In this document: in pieces, positions 1 to 9,855 of the stretch
How positions within the stretch are numbered: position 1 is the stretch's first letter
How the letters are laid out: each line of letters begins with the position of its first letter
Source: Carposina sasakii
Lineage: Eukaryota; Arthropoda; Insecta; Lepidoptera; Carposinidae
DNA: 64,000 nt
Reading direction: 5' to 3'
Assembly (NCBI GenBank): GCA_014607495.2
Contig: CP053165.1
Location: 1,792,906 to 1,856,905 of the forward strand
The notes under the pieces: generated by a model
Database searches by the model: none
What the model was told of the DNA's origin: nothing
What the model saw: the letters and a program-made list of their open reading frames with translations, nothing else
Position numbers and translations under genes: made by a program

Positions 1-65
1 AACAAACATCGATGCCATATGATGTTATATTGTAGTCTCATTGTAGTAAGTTCTTTGTCAATTGC

Positions 66-410
66 TATGACATGCACGGAAGAAGATGCAACAGATGTAT
101 TCTAGCGAAGCCGCGAATCAGCATAGGATTTCGTAAACGTTGAGGTAAAATATTTGTTGGGTATCTGGCTTCATAAATATCAAGTTTGTAGGAAATTTCA
201 TCCTGAGTCAGGTCTGTTTTTTTATTTAAAGTAGTCAATTTAACGTGTGATATTTCCTGTGCAGATGCAGAGTCCACTAGAATACATCAGCTGCATCTCT
301 AAGGAACTCAAGCATTCTCTCAGACGATAAGCAAGCAACTAGTCACTGATTTACATTAGGTACATCTGTGTCCTACTAGCTTCTCCTATGATAAGTTCTG
401 GCTAGCCGTA
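66..410. repeat. Family H repeat, inverted pair of ends plus body
   Basis: Two copies of the motif 'agaatacatcagctgcatct' face each other at about 66-125 and 252-300, enclosing about 130 bases. The right copy runs on into a body found again and again in this window (for example near 6074, 32630 and 56530): 'ctctcaggcgataagctagc', 'cttgtcactgat', 'tcctgcagttctggctaccc'. The enclosed bases have an open minus-strand frame of about 45 codons with no recognisable motif. I infer a dispersed repeat of unknown class. Confidence 0.6.
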
Positions 411-560
411 TATTTTCTAATGAGTACATTAAATTTAATAAACATATTGTATTTGATTTTATTATACAATAATCAATACAGATCATGTACTAGCACTACA
501 TACCTATACATACTACGTAACCTTAACTAAGTACCAATGTAAGTCCGAGTATCGAATAAA

Positions 561-617
561 CTAATCTCCATATGCAGTGGACATCAGCGAAAAGAACGAC
601 CAAGCCGTTTTTAGAAC
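561..617 (-). CDS. Odorant receptor exon 9 (last)
   Basis: After the acceptor ATATTTTCAG the exon reads VLKTAWSFFSLMSTAYGD and a TAG stop. The W-S-F-F pattern in the last 18 residues is the usual C-terminus of these receptors. It starts in phase 0, matching exon 8. Confidence 0.88.
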   Translation of the reverse strand, partial: VLKTAWSFFSLMSTAYGD

Positions 618-3600
618 CTGAAAATATATTAAATGATTAGCCGCTTACTTTAATATTTATCTTACTATAAAATACACACTTCAGCTTATTGCAGTCCAAA
701 CGTAGGCCTCCCCCAGGGCACATTGCTTACTACATAAAGCTACTGCCCTTTAGGGGATTTTGTCAATAGTAGCTGGGCCGGCGGGATGGCAGTGTGATTT
801 TCGGACTATGTTGTCAACACTGGAGGCGCTACTGCCCACCTCCCGGAGACCCGGATGATTCTCATTAGAGCGGGGCGTGCCCGGGGCGGGCCGTGTACGT
901 GGCTCGGACGGGGCACGTATTAAACACGTTACATACATTTTGTATGAAGCAATTTATATTACACCGTGCATTGTCCGTATCACGTCCGGGCCCGCTCGAC
1001 GCTCGTCTCAACCAAGTTTGTTGCACGGGGGTCCGATAATGTATGTAACGTGTTTGTAGCGGAGCCATCTATCGGATGCAGGAGAGAACCACAATAGAAT
1101 GTAAATCCCTAAAACGCGATATCGAAGTTTCTCACAATTATTGGAATATATACATGGGCCAAACAACTACCAGTGGCCCGGTGGGGCCGGAAGCGCTTCC
1201 CTTTTCATCACCCCCACATGTTTAATCCGTGCCTCGTCCAGGCCGCTTTCACGGCCCGCCCCGGGCACGGCCCGCTCTAATGAGAATCATCCCTTCATCG
1301 CTTCTTACGATACCCACAGACAGACATGGTGTGGTGCTATTTTAATCTGCTGATAACAAACGGCATTTTTTAAATTAGTCATAAACTATCCCGATTTCTT
1401 CGTTTCCGTAAGAATAAAAAAAAAATCGTTCTCAAAGAACTTAAAATACACACCCTATAATTACACCGCCACTAAAAAAAACTACTAAGTACCTACCAGT
1501 AAAAACTAATGATAATATTTTTACCATTGTAAATGTATTCAGAGTGACTGGTGCGTATTTTAGCGATGTCAAAGAACATGACCGCTGAGCCCTGCAATAA
1601 AGATTATTGTATCACACTCAAAATTGCGTGCTTTTTATACCCAACAAAATGTAATTTATCATATCGATTTTTGGATATAATTAATATGAAAAATACGTAC
1701 AAAAATTAACGTTTTACCTTAAAATAATGAACAGAATAGTTTTCTGATAGGTTACATCGCCCTTGTACCATATAATGTTGTTGTAGGTCAAATCGGATAT
1801 TTCGCTTGTCTGAAAAAATAATAAATATTAATGTCTTTCATTGATTTTGTTTGTTAATGGCATAGAGGCAGATAGATTTACCGCTCCGTTCATCCTCTCT
1901 GCATGATCACATAAGTTGATTAGAATCATCAGAAGGCCAATAGTAGCAAGTGCATTTCGCGCCGCGGCAATCGTGTCCTTTAATATCTGGAATAAACAAG
2001 GAAATCCTTTTTTTTTAAATAACTTGGAATTTTGTGAAAATCTATAAAAATTTATCTAATTATGCTGCCAAGCGCGGATTTCGAGAACAGCTGAACCGAT
2101 TTCACTAATTCTTTTTTTAGCGTATTCCTTGAAGTACAAAGATGGTTCTTACGGAGATAAAAATTTAAAAATTCTATAGTGACCGCCCCGACTTTGTCCA
2201 TACATGTGCATAAGGATATTTAATAATATTCCTAAAAAATAACAGATCTACAACTTAATCGATTTAAAAATGATCTGGCTTGTAGATCAAACCTTTTATA
2301 CGGTCAAAGAGTTCCTAGATGTCTTGGTTTTAATTTATCCTGTTTGTACATGTGTTTTTTATATTTGCATGCCAATTGAGTAGGCAAATGTACCTATCTG
2401 ATTTATGTTACAACTTTTTATAACCCTATTCAAAGACAGATAAAGTATTATTGTATCTCTTCCGAAATTCACGGGACTACAGATTCCCGGTCCTTTGAAA
2501 GGCGTGCATCGGGCCGTAGCCAAGACGTAGAGGCCCTTTTAAGAGAACTTTAGTAAGGTGTGGGATACATATGGCGGATACCATCACCGAACGCACAATA
2601 TGATACACCCGGTGATGGTCCCTGCCATGTGCAAAGACTATTGGAGTGCAGATCTACATCATGCGAGGGGAAACTAAGGTCACGGGCTATAGGATTGAAT
2701 GTTGGGTGGCTGGATAAGGGCTATTTTATATAGGCAGACTAACGGACACCTGCCATTATAATCTAGTCCCAAAATTATGAGGTGGTAGGCGATGACTTGC
2801 CGCCGGTAATTTAAGGCCATGAGGTTAGGTTTCCCATAAGTGGCGCATGCCGGGGAGGCAACACCGGCGTGGGCGGCTAAGGGTGCAGAGAGGTGTGACG
2901 GCGGGGCGTACACATCAGTTACCCCCGGCGTTATGACATTTTACACTTCCACCCTGGAGCAAAGGGTTTACTCTTGTGCTGTTCCCTCTTAGCCGGCCAA
3001 GAAAGGCAAGCTAAGAGTCGAGGGCCAAAGATGGTAAAGTGGCCCTCTAAACTCGGGTCCATGATGACGCCAATCACCAACAGCTTCGCCACAAAGCTGC
3101 CCTGCGGGCTTATTATTATTATTACAGCCGTGCAAAGCCGGGGCGTAGTTAATAATTTTTATTTTATTTAAATAATACAGGGTGATTTTTCACCGTCAAC
3201 GTTCCCGAAAACTACGGAATCTCCTCATCATCACGATCATTTTTCTCCATGGAAGCATACCTGGGAAGTGTCTGGTTTCCAAAATATTAGGGTCCAAAGT
3301 TGAGTAAATAGACTGCGTTTTTCTGCATAAATGCACATAGACGCGCGTAGCAGGATTTTTTCACGAAAAATAATTAATGTCTGTCTATAAAAAAAACTAA
3401 CATAAACACTAGACACTATAATTTCGCACGATCAAGGAATTTAATTTTTTTTTCAAAAAAATATATTTTTTTTCCAGCATTTTTTTTGCCATAAACTTAC
3501 TTTATTTCATGTATAGAATACGTACCCTTCGTTAAAGGTGGCCACAAAAAAACATCCTGTATAATAATTCAATGTATTCCAAGTGTTTCCGGTAATTCGA

Positions 3601-6600
3601 TTGACAAATTCGTGATAAATAAATTTTGCATTCAACATTGACAAATTAGCGACGGCTATACATATTTTGCACTAAAAGTTGACCTAACCACGAAGAACTT
3701 GTTAACACAAATTGTTAAGTTTATCATATTATTGTATAATATACATTTTTCTTGACGAGGAATAGATAAGTAACAGAGTAATGCAGTAGATAAGTAATAC
3801 AGTTTTTTTTTATACGAACCCGTGCAGCAAACCCGAAAACGCAAACTGTGACAGTTCCAAACATCAGTTGTGAAAATACCATTGTATTAAATATGTCATT
3901 AGTTTTATTGACAAGACTGAAAATAAAATTCATTGTTTACTTAAAATAATGATTCGCAGAGCGGAGCGAAGACCAATCATTAATCTAAGATTGTTTAGTT
4001 GACTTTTATTTGCAAATTTTCACATCTTTTGATCTCAAGTTGGCTACTCTAGTCACTATTTATTAAGTATGAGTAGGTACATCTTATATGATTTTTAGTA
4101 AATTCAAGTTTTTCTCATCTTTTACACAACTCAACTTTTATATTACTCGTTTGTAATTTCCTTAAAAAGGGACCTAAAGTTTTCCTTTCACTTCACATAT
4201 TTAATACACATAATAATACAATTACTTATATTTTAATCAAAACTCACATAATTAATCTCTGGTGTCTATAGATAAAGCCTTTTATTTTCTCCATCTTCCT
4301 CAGCGGATCGCTGTCGTTTTCCTTCACCAATATCAACATGTCTTCTTTTAATAAAACAAATTCTGTTGTCAAATACGACACTATACTGAAAAGCAGTAAC
4401 TGGTGACCAATGTATGTGTTTACAACTAACATAGCTGAAAAAAGTATGTGGATGATATGTCAGAAGTCTTTTTGACATTATTTATCACCTTCGGTAGAAC
4501 AACGGCACAATTGACAAAAATTCTAAAAACCGCAATTATGCCTTTGTTCTGCCGTAAAATAAAATAAGGGCAATCTTCAAAAATTACAAAATTCAATATG
4601 GGTGCGCCCACCACCGGGCCCTATACCCTCCACTGACCTGGACCACTGAAATTACAAAACAAAATTGTATTGTTGTTCTACCAAGGGTGTGAATGATATG
4701 TTTAGCACACAAATGTCTTAAAATACAAATTGACCGTATTTTAGGACATTTGAGTGCGCGATTACCTTTCAGGCAAATAATATCATTTTGTGTAGGGAAC
4801 AATTCAACCATTTTTTTACAGATAACTGGTGGTGGCCTAAGGTAGTATATGTTTGCCTAGAAAGTGGACTGAGTCCAACATATGATCGGCGAAATGACAG
4901 TTCTCACACGTTGATATAATGAATAGGATAATGAATATGACATAATGACTTTTCTGAGGTGTTAGTGAATAGAATACTTACTATTGTAGACTTGAAACAT
5001 GTAAACTGCTAAATAAATTGCAACATTGCTTGTAGCATCGAATGGGTATCTGCCCAAGAATGGGAAAGTTAATTCGGCTTTCTCATCTTGAAGAATTGCT
5101 TTACGTATAAATGATTCGACTAACGACACAAAAAGGTAATTGTAAGCAGTTAGTCGGCAGAACCAATATATTACTGAAAATATAAATAAAAACATTAAAA
5201 ATAAAAGTTATTTAAAAGAGATCTTTTGTCTGACTTCAAATCAAAAACTCGACATCAGTCTAATGCAGTCTACTGCTGGACGTAGGCCTCTCCCAGGGCA
5301 CGCCACAAGGCTACTGCCAATGGAAGGTTTTTGCATATAGCCATCACGCTGGACAGGCGGGTTGGTTACCACAGTGTGATTTTCGGACTATGTTGTCCAC
5401 ACGGGAGGCGCCGCTGTCAATCTCCCGGAAACCTGGTCGGAGATCTTACGATACCCACGGCAAGACATGTGGTGATGCTATTCAACTCTCCCACATCATA
5501 CTGCCAGCAAGGTGAAACCACACAGCAAGCCTTCGCGTACTTACATTTAATTCGGAGTATAAATCTTCCCATAAGTTTATCCTTTAGTAAGACCTGTTCT
5601 TCAGACAGGCCGGTGGTTCTCCACATCGAGTTTATTTCGTAAATGATGTCTTTAATTGCGTTCTTATGCTGAACTATTAAACAAGCTTCTATAAATGCTA
5701 GAACAAAGATATGTACATCATTATTAGCAGCCATAAGAAGTCCACTGCTGAACATAGGCCTCCCCACTTGTTTTAAAACGGGGCACGGTCTAAAAGATCA
5801 GGAACAAGTTGCCAGCTTATCGCCTGACATTACTGAACTCGTCTCATTCACTATGGGTGCGCCCACCACCTACACCCTCCACTGACCGTCGGATCTGATA
5901 ACTCATAACTGCGAAAACAGGCACTTGCACTAACTGCAATCGCCACGAGAAACCAGATCCGAGCACCTAGCATGCAAGACAATAGGTACATTGCACTATT
6001 CCGAAATCAAAAACTAGATTAATAGTCTACATATATTTCTCCAACTCGTCTCAGTAAAACAGAAAATAGAATACATCAGCTGCATCTCCATCCGTGCGTC
6101 CGTTCGTCGTAAGAGTAGACTAAGGAAGGAACTCGGTTGATCTCTCAGGCGATAAGCTAGCAACTTGTCAGTCTCTCGTCGCTATGCTCAACGTAACTGA
6201 GATCTTATTTATGATCCTGCTGTTTTCGCTACCCAATGTCCGGGACACAGCCGTGTGTACCTATATATCTATATCGCAGCTTCGGTAGAACAAAGGCACA
6301 ATTTGCTTTTACAATTTTAGACAATTGTGCCCTTGTTCTACCGAAGGTGCGATATCTATCTATACATATAATAAAAATGAAACGGATCGCTGTCTATACA
6401 TGGAAGATTATATGAGAAAAAATATTATAGGAGACCTTTATCAACGCAATATACCTAAAAGAATGATTATTGGAGTTTTAGTCTGTTTGTCAGTTTGTCT
6501 GTGCGTTTGTGCACGCTAATCTCAGAAACGGCTGAACCGATTTTGATGCAGTTTTCAGGAATATATTGTGACAGGTCCCACTTAACATATAAGCTACTTT

Positions 6601-7521
6601 TTATACCGGGAAAATGTATTTTTATCCCGGGTAATTTCGACATTTTGTTTTTTTTAATGTAGTCCACGCGGACGAAGTTGCGGGAGTCCACTAGTCTAGT
6701 ATATATTTAAAACAACACTTTTAAAAAATCTCTAAAAAATTTAAAAAAACTCCACAATAATTATTTTAGATACTCAAGCCCATTATCCCCCAAAGAGGTT
6801 GGACAAAAGTGTGTAAATTACACACCCACTTACGAGTATTACCCTTATATGTATACAGGATGATTTTTGGTCGTCAACGTTCCCGAAAACTACGGAATCT
6901 CCTCATCATCACGATCATTTTTCTCTATGGAAGCATACCTGGGAAGTGTCTGGTTTCCAAAATATTAGGGTCCAAAGTTGAGTAAATAGTCTGCGTTTTT
7001 CTGCATAAATGCACATAGACGCGCGTAGCAAGATTTTTTCACGAGAAATAATTAATATCTGTCTATAAAAAAACTAACATAAACACTAGACACTATAAAT
7101 TTCGCCAGATCAAGTAATTTAAAAAAATTGATTTTTTTTTTCCCAGCATTTTTTTGGCATAAACTTACTTTATTTGATGTATAGAGTACTTCGTTAAAGG
7201 TGGCCACAAAAAAACATCCTGTATATAATGAGATAAATAGATTTATTCATATATTTAAAGATACTTACTTTGAGACATAATAAAGTCGATATTCACCGTC
7301 ATTGACGCATCACTATAATCCATCAACCCTTCAAAAAGAAGGTACAGAACATAATATAACGATAAAGAATGCAACAAAAATATCGTCAAATTCAAACATA
7401 ACCGCAATTTTGGAAACTGGACATCTGTTTTCATGTAGTAAATATGACACTTTCCAAGCAGATCCAGACTGAAGGAAAATGGCAGCAGAAATTCTTTGCT
7501 GAGTGATTCCGAGTCGGCCAT
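561..7521 (-). CDS. Odorant receptor gene (7tm_6), nine exons, probably damaged at exon 2
   Basis: Insect odorant receptors are seven-transmembrane proteins that form odour-gated cation channels with the co-receptor Orco in antennal neuron dendrites. Exons read on the minus strand: 7269-7521, 5545-5727, 4982-5173, 4248-4434, 3820-3916, 1882-1986, 1718-1809, 1525-1591, 561-617. Phases agree at every junction and the lengths sum to 1233 nt (410 aa), usual for the family. Family-like stretches include FPFLGRYPFDAT (exon 3), the IYRHQRLI end of exon 4, DIFNTMVFSQLMF (exon 5), TYNNIIWYKG (exon 7), RAQRSCSLTSLKYAPVTLNT (exon 8) and a short last exon with KTAWSFF. Introns 2-4 and 6-8 have clear GT..AG ends; the exon 5 donor (GTTCGT) is weak. 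Exon 2 has lost its acceptor to a retroelement, so function is doubtful. Which receptor this is cannot be told from sequence alone. Confidence 0.9.
691..852 (-). repeat. Retroelement tail (family F), copy 1
   Basis: Contains 'gcagtcc...gtaggcctcccccagggca' and 'cggactatgttgtcaacac', the reverse complement of the 3' end of a non-LTR reverse-transcriptase gene (compare 17794-18232). It resumes at about 1294 after the inserted element at 853-1293. Confidence 0.75.
853..1293. mobile_element. 440-bp element with GC-rich inverted ends, carrying two further modules
   Basis: The left end 'ggatgattctcattagagcg' and its inverted match at the right end extend to arms of about 75 bp (853-925 and 1215-1293) with GC-rich 'gtgcccggggcgggccgtg'. 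Inside is a second inverted pair, 'aacacgttacatacatt' at about 922-939 and its complement at 1039-1056, followed by a fragment shared with the LTR-like unit at 22918-23457. The flanking family F tail is interrupted at this point ('ggagaccc' left, 'ttcatcgcttcttacgata' right). Confidence 0.6.
1055..1212 (+). mobile_element. LTR-end fragment
   Basis: Begins TGTAGCGGAGCCATCTATCG and matches, in reverse orientation, about 160 bases at 23295-23457. Similarity stops near 'cccttttca'. I infer the 5' part of an LTR; no internal retroviral coding is present. Confidence 0.5.
1525..1591 (-). CDS. Odorant receptor exon 8
   Basis: Acceptor TTATTGCAG and donor ATG|GTAAAA bound a 67-nt exon reading (R)AQRSCSLTSLKYAPVTLNT-FTM. 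The R-AQ-R-xC-x-LT core is characteristic of the region before the last transmembrane helix. The first base completes the split Arg codon from exon 7. Confidence 0.9.
1718..1809 (-). CDS. Odorant receptor exon 7
   Basis: Acceptor TTTTTTCAG and donor AAG|GTAAAA bound a 92-nt exon reading TSEISDLTYNNIIWYKG then DVTYQKTILFIIL(R). The Y-N-x-x-W-Y motif is standard in the intracellular loop before helix 7. It enters in phase 0 and leaves in phase 2, matching its neighbours. Confidence 0.9.
1882..1986 (-). CDS. Odorant receptor exon 6
   Basis: Acceptor TTTATTCCAG and donor GCG|GTAAAT enclose exactly 35 codons, including a hydrophobic run ALATIGLLMILINLCDHAER. The L-C-x-x-A-E pattern leading into exon 7 matches the family position just before the conserved S/T..Y...W segment. 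Confidence 0.8.
2460..3150. repeat. GC-rich unidentified segment, probably a retroelement fragment
   Basis: Base composition rises sharply over the AT-rich flanks, with no long open frame on either strand. It contains 'ccggtgatggtccctgccat', 'ggcgtgggcggctaagggtg' and 'agccggccaagaaaggcaag', and ends in a run of tta triplets. This resembles a LINE 3' UTR, but I cannot name it. Confidence 0.35.
3178..3559 (+). mobile_element. Family A MITE-like element, copy 1
   Basis: Starts CAGGGTGATTTTTCACCGTC and ends AAACATCCTG, with TA on both sides. The about 380-bp body ('ttcccgaaaactacggaatc', 'gactgcgtttttctgcataa', 'gttaaaggtggccacaaaaa') recurs eight times in the window on both strands. It has no coding capacity, so it is a non-autonomous DNA element. 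Confidence 0.8.
3820..3916 (-). CDS. Odorant receptor exon 5
   Basis: After the acceptor TTTTATTTTCAG the 97-nt exon reads (I)LVNKTNDIFNTMVFSQLMFG and then TVTVCVFGFAAR. N-D-I-F followed by a hydrophobic run ending in G-F is typical of helix 5. The required phase-0 end falls at CGG|GTTCGT, a weak donor; GTATAA four bases on is a better donor but has the wrong phase. Confidence 0.82.
4248..4434 (-). CDS. Odorant receptor exon 4
   Basis: Acceptor CTTTTTTCAG and donor AT|GTGAGT bound 187 nt. It encodes a helix (VVNTYIGHQLLLFSIVSYLT) then a charged loop ending FIYRHQRLI, the conserved R-H-Q signature before the N/D-x-I-F motif of exon 5. It begins in phase 1 and ends in phase 2, fitting both neighbours. 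Confidence 0.9.
4484..4560. repeat. Short palindromic element, copy 1
   Basis: 'cggtagaacaacggcacaatt' faces 'atgcctttgttctgccg' across a short loop. A better preserved copy is at 6277-6352. It lies in OR intron 3. Confidence 0.6.
4600..4645. repeat. Family E fragment
   Basis: 'gggtgcgcccaccaccgggc' and 'ctccactgacc' match the family E core found at 5848, 14620, 19228 and 19510. Confidence 0.6.
4827..4868. repeat. Half-copy of the 'tttgcctag' palindrome
   Basis: 'gtggcctaaggtagtatatg' then 'tttgcctagaaagtg' matches the right arm of the complete hairpin at 60785-60872. Confidence 0.5.
4982..5173 (-). CDS. Odorant receptor exon 3
   Basis: Acceptor TTTATATTTTCAG and donor AATA|GTAAGT bound 192 nt. 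The exon encodes WFCRLTAYNYLFVSLVES and later AELTFPFLGRYPFDATSN, the F-P-F...Y-P-F-D loop motif near universal in these receptors, then IYLAVYMFQVYN entering helix 4. Phase is 1 at both ends. Confidence 0.93.
5260..5490 (-). repeat. Retroelement tail (family F), copy 2
   Basis: 'atgcagtctactgctggacg', 'taggcctctcccagggcacg' and 'cggactatgttgtccacacg' mark a non-coding 3' remnant of the reverse-transcriptase element. It lies in OR intron 2, next to exon 2. Confidence 0.75.
5545..5727 (-). CDS. Odorant receptor exon 2, acceptor replaced by a retroelement
   Basis: Encodes NNDVHIFVLAFIEACLIV, then QHKNAIKDIIYEINSMW, the usual helix-2/loop region, and ends at a strong donor AAAT|GTAAGT in phase 1. 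For the frame to join exon 1 the exon must begin at 5727 (CT completing a Thr codon). The bases just upstream in reading direction are GGACTTCTTATGGCTG, the end of a retroelement tail, with no AG in the needed phase. The nearest AGs, inside the retroelement, give phase 2. The native exon therefore appears to stop exactly where the insertion begins. Confidence 0.85.
5728..5775 (-). mobile_element. Retroelement tail abutting OR exon 2
   Basis: 'cagccataagaagtccactg' then 'ctgaacataggcctcccc' matches tails at 12737 and 59400. It replaces the expected splice acceptor of the receptor's second exon. Confidence 0.7.
5848..6040 (+). repeat. Family E repeat
   Basis: 'cactatgggtgcgcccacca', 'ctccactgaccgtcggatct', 'gcacttgcactaactgcaat' and 'cgccacgagaaaccag' match the copy at 19228-19425. 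No coding frame is seen; I infer a SINE- or LINE-derived repeat. Confidence 0.7.
6060..6260 (+). repeat. Family H repeat
   Basis: 'gaatacatcagctgcatctc', 'ctctcaggcgataagctagc' and 'gatcctgctgttttcgctac' follow the family order. Confidence 0.65.
6277..6352. repeat. Short palindromic element, copy 2
   Basis: 'cttcggtagaacaaaggcac' is matched by inverted 'gcccttgttctaccgaag', with arms of about 25 bases around a short loop. It is closely similar to 4484-4560. Confidence 0.7.
6353..6694 (+). mobile_element. Helitron-like non-autonomous element (family D), copy 1
   Basis: Carries 'acggctgaaccgattttgat', 'atcccgggtaatttcgacat' and a 3' end 'cacgcggacgaagttgcggg' able to form a hairpin just before a terminal CTAG followed by T. 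This architecture fits Helitron 3' ends. I recall a similar lepidopteran family, Lep1, but did not check it. No Rep/helicase coding. Confidence 0.65.
6856..7221 (+). mobile_element. Family A MITE-like element, copy 2
   Basis: Runs from CAGGATGATTTTTGGTCGTC to AAACATCCTG with TA flanks. It is closely similar to copies 1 and 3. Confidence 0.8.
7269..7521 (-). CDS. Odorant receptor exon 1
   Basis: Starts MADSESLSKEFLLPF at the first ATG of the frame and runs 84 codons plus one base to a strong donor CAAA|GTAAGT. It encodes the intracellular N-terminus and a first hydrophobic helix (LTIFLLHSLSLYYVLYLLF), which fits the inverted topology of insect receptors. No TATA box stands out upstream. Confidence 0.85.
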
Positions 7522-8593
7522 TTTTGTTATTTGTATTGCAAAGACTGAGAGGGAGCCGCTGTGATATTTTTATATCTTGATATTGTATAAAAATTAAGTA
7601 TTGCACTGTAATAGGACTTTGATGTTTTACCAATATTATATGCTGCTGTAACACTATAACACTAGTGGTTGCCTACGACTTCGTTCATATAACTTTAAGA
7701 ATTCCCGTTGCTTCTGTTCCCTTGAAAATTTCGGGAAATTATTTCTTTGTGCCTTACAATAGTATCTAAGTAACTGAAGAGTTCAAAAATGTTGATGTCA
7801 TTAGTATAGTTTTAACTAGCTGTTGCCAGTGACTTCGTCTGCATGGGGTGGAAACCATCACTTCCTTATTCAATGCCTATGTCATATTAGGAAATATGTC
7901 TGTGAAATTTATAGTTCCTACCTTATGCCTTGATATAATATAATCAGTCAATCATTTTTGCCTTTTTTATATATAGATTAATTATCTTAAAATTACACAC
8001 AATCATAACATCAAAGCGAATAAGTCAGTTTTATGAATTCTCAAGTTGATATTTTAGATAGTGCTATCATTTATTCTTCTTTGGAATAATAAAGAGTAGG
8101 TAGATTTTTTGTTTAATATTTTATTAAAAGATAGAAATAAGTGGTGTAAAGTCTGTGTAGTTAATAAATTAATGTAATAGGTACAGATCGATAACCGTTT
8201 ATTATCTGTAGAGTTTTTCTACAAAGCGCCATCTTTTAGTTGTTTTCGGAACTAAAAAGCCAGTAACCTGTCGGCTTCTTACCAGCGAGACCTGAAAGTA
8301 AACGGATAAGCATGAGATGCTACGATGTTAGACAGCAAGTGTCGTAGATGTCACTAAGTCTAAAATAAAAGATTCGTCCAAAGTGCGTTTAATTAAAAAA
8401 AATACACTTGCTTTGAATGATGTCAGTAGCACACACAGGGCAATAGTTACTATGTGTATGACTAAACTTAACTATATGTACCTATTACAAAAAATGTTTT
8501 CCTAAATCTGGCATAGGAGTTATTTTATGAAATGGACTCTAGTAAAATAAAAGTTTACAAACAACACGCACCGATGAGTTGTATGTACCTATA
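7522..8593. other. AT-rich stretch upstream of the receptor start
   Basis: Probably holds the receptor promoter because it lies just upstream of exon 1 on the minus strand. I see no gene and no clear repeat. 'agcgccatcttttagttg' near 8226 recalls a motif common in moth repeats. Confidence 0.3.
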
Positions 8594-8952
8594 CAGGGTG
8601 ATTTTTGGTCGTCAACGTTTCCGAAAACTACGGAATCTCCTCATCATCACGATCATTTTTCTCCATGGAAGCATACCTGGGAAGTGTCTGGTTTCCAAAA
8701 TATTAGGGTCCAAAGTTGAGTAAATAGACTGCGTTTTTCTGCATAAATGCACATAGCCGCGCGTAGCAGGATTTTTTCACGAAAAATAATTAATATCTGC
8801 CTATAAAAAAACTAACATAAACACTAGACACTATAAATTTCGCACGATCAAGGATTTTTTTTTTTTCTCAGCATTTTTTTTGGCATTAACTTACTTTATT
8901 TCATGTATAGAATACGTACCCTTCGTTAAAGGTGGCCACAAAAAAACACCTT
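8594..8952 (+). mobile_element. Family A MITE-like element, copy 3
   Basis: Starts CAGGGTGATTTTTGGTCGTC. The right end is eroded to CACCTTATA. Confidence 0.8.
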
Positions 8953-9083
8953 ATATGTATGACATTCATCAGCATCATTGAAATTTGCAAGCAATATGCA
9001 AGCATATAGCAACATGGCGGAATCGAATTATTCATTCGCCTAAGATCAAAAGAAAGTAACATAAGTACAAACATATTTATAAA

Positions 9084-9205
9084 CTAGTGGACGCCCGCGA
9101 CTCCGTCTGCGTGGACTGCAGAAAAAACAATCTATAATATTTTTTCTCATACATCTTCCATGTACAGACAGCGATCCGTTACATTTTTATTATATGTATA
9201 GAAGA
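9084..9205 (-). mobile_element. Family D Helitron-like 3' fragment
   Basis: 'ctagtggacgcccgcgactc' (reverse of the CTAG-hairpin end), then 'catgtacagacagcgatccg', as in copies 1 and 5. Confidence 0.65.
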
Positions 9206-9620
9206 ATAGATGTATAGATTATTTATTGATCAAAATTAAAGTTTCTCGAACAAGAGCTGGCCTCAATTAAATAGAAAAATTATCCTTTTAAAATGGCAAT
9301 TCTCTAGACAATCGAGCGATTACTCTTTAAATCAGTTTCTTTGTCGTGATTCGCATAAAGTTGACCTTAAGCTCGGCGGTATGCGCGCTGCGCGCACAGT
9401 GCGCACTGAATGCAAATTGACCGCTTTCTAAGTTCGTTTGAGACATTGTTATGAACCTTTGAGGATATTACGCTGGGTGGGCAAGTTTTTTTTTGTTTTA
9501 AGGTTAAATTTGTCCTCCTTGTAGTATCGCCACTCGAAATTAAGGTTTTAAATATTAGGGTAATAAATATTTACAAAATGTTATCTCATAGAAGATAGAT
9601 TTATAATACCTATCAAGGAA

Positions 9621-9775
9621 TACCAATATATTAGCTGCATCTCTTTCTCTAACTCGGGCATTTTCTTAGGCGATAACCTAGCAACTTGTCACTGATGTTT
9701 CGCGTCTGTACCTACCTGCTATGCTAAGCGTGCTTGTGGTATCTTCTTTACGTTACTGCAGTTACGATTACCCCA
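9621..9775 (+). repeat. Family H repeat, diverged
   Basis: 'attagctgcatctctttctc', 'cttaggcgataacctagcaa' and 'gctatgctaagcgtgcttgt'. A CpG-rich palindromic patch, 'gcgcgctgcgcgcac', lies just upstream at about 9383. Confidence 0.55.
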
Positions 9776-9855
9776 TTAAAAAAAACAAAACTGTGTCTAT
9801 AATATGTATAGTAATGTCTACAAAGCTAATTTTGTAATGATGAATCACAACTATA

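Noticed and set aside
7331..7654. 107-codon minus frame overlapping receptor exon 1
   Set aside because: Alternative frame of the same exon; the receptor frame has the correct donor phase and hydrophobic pattern.
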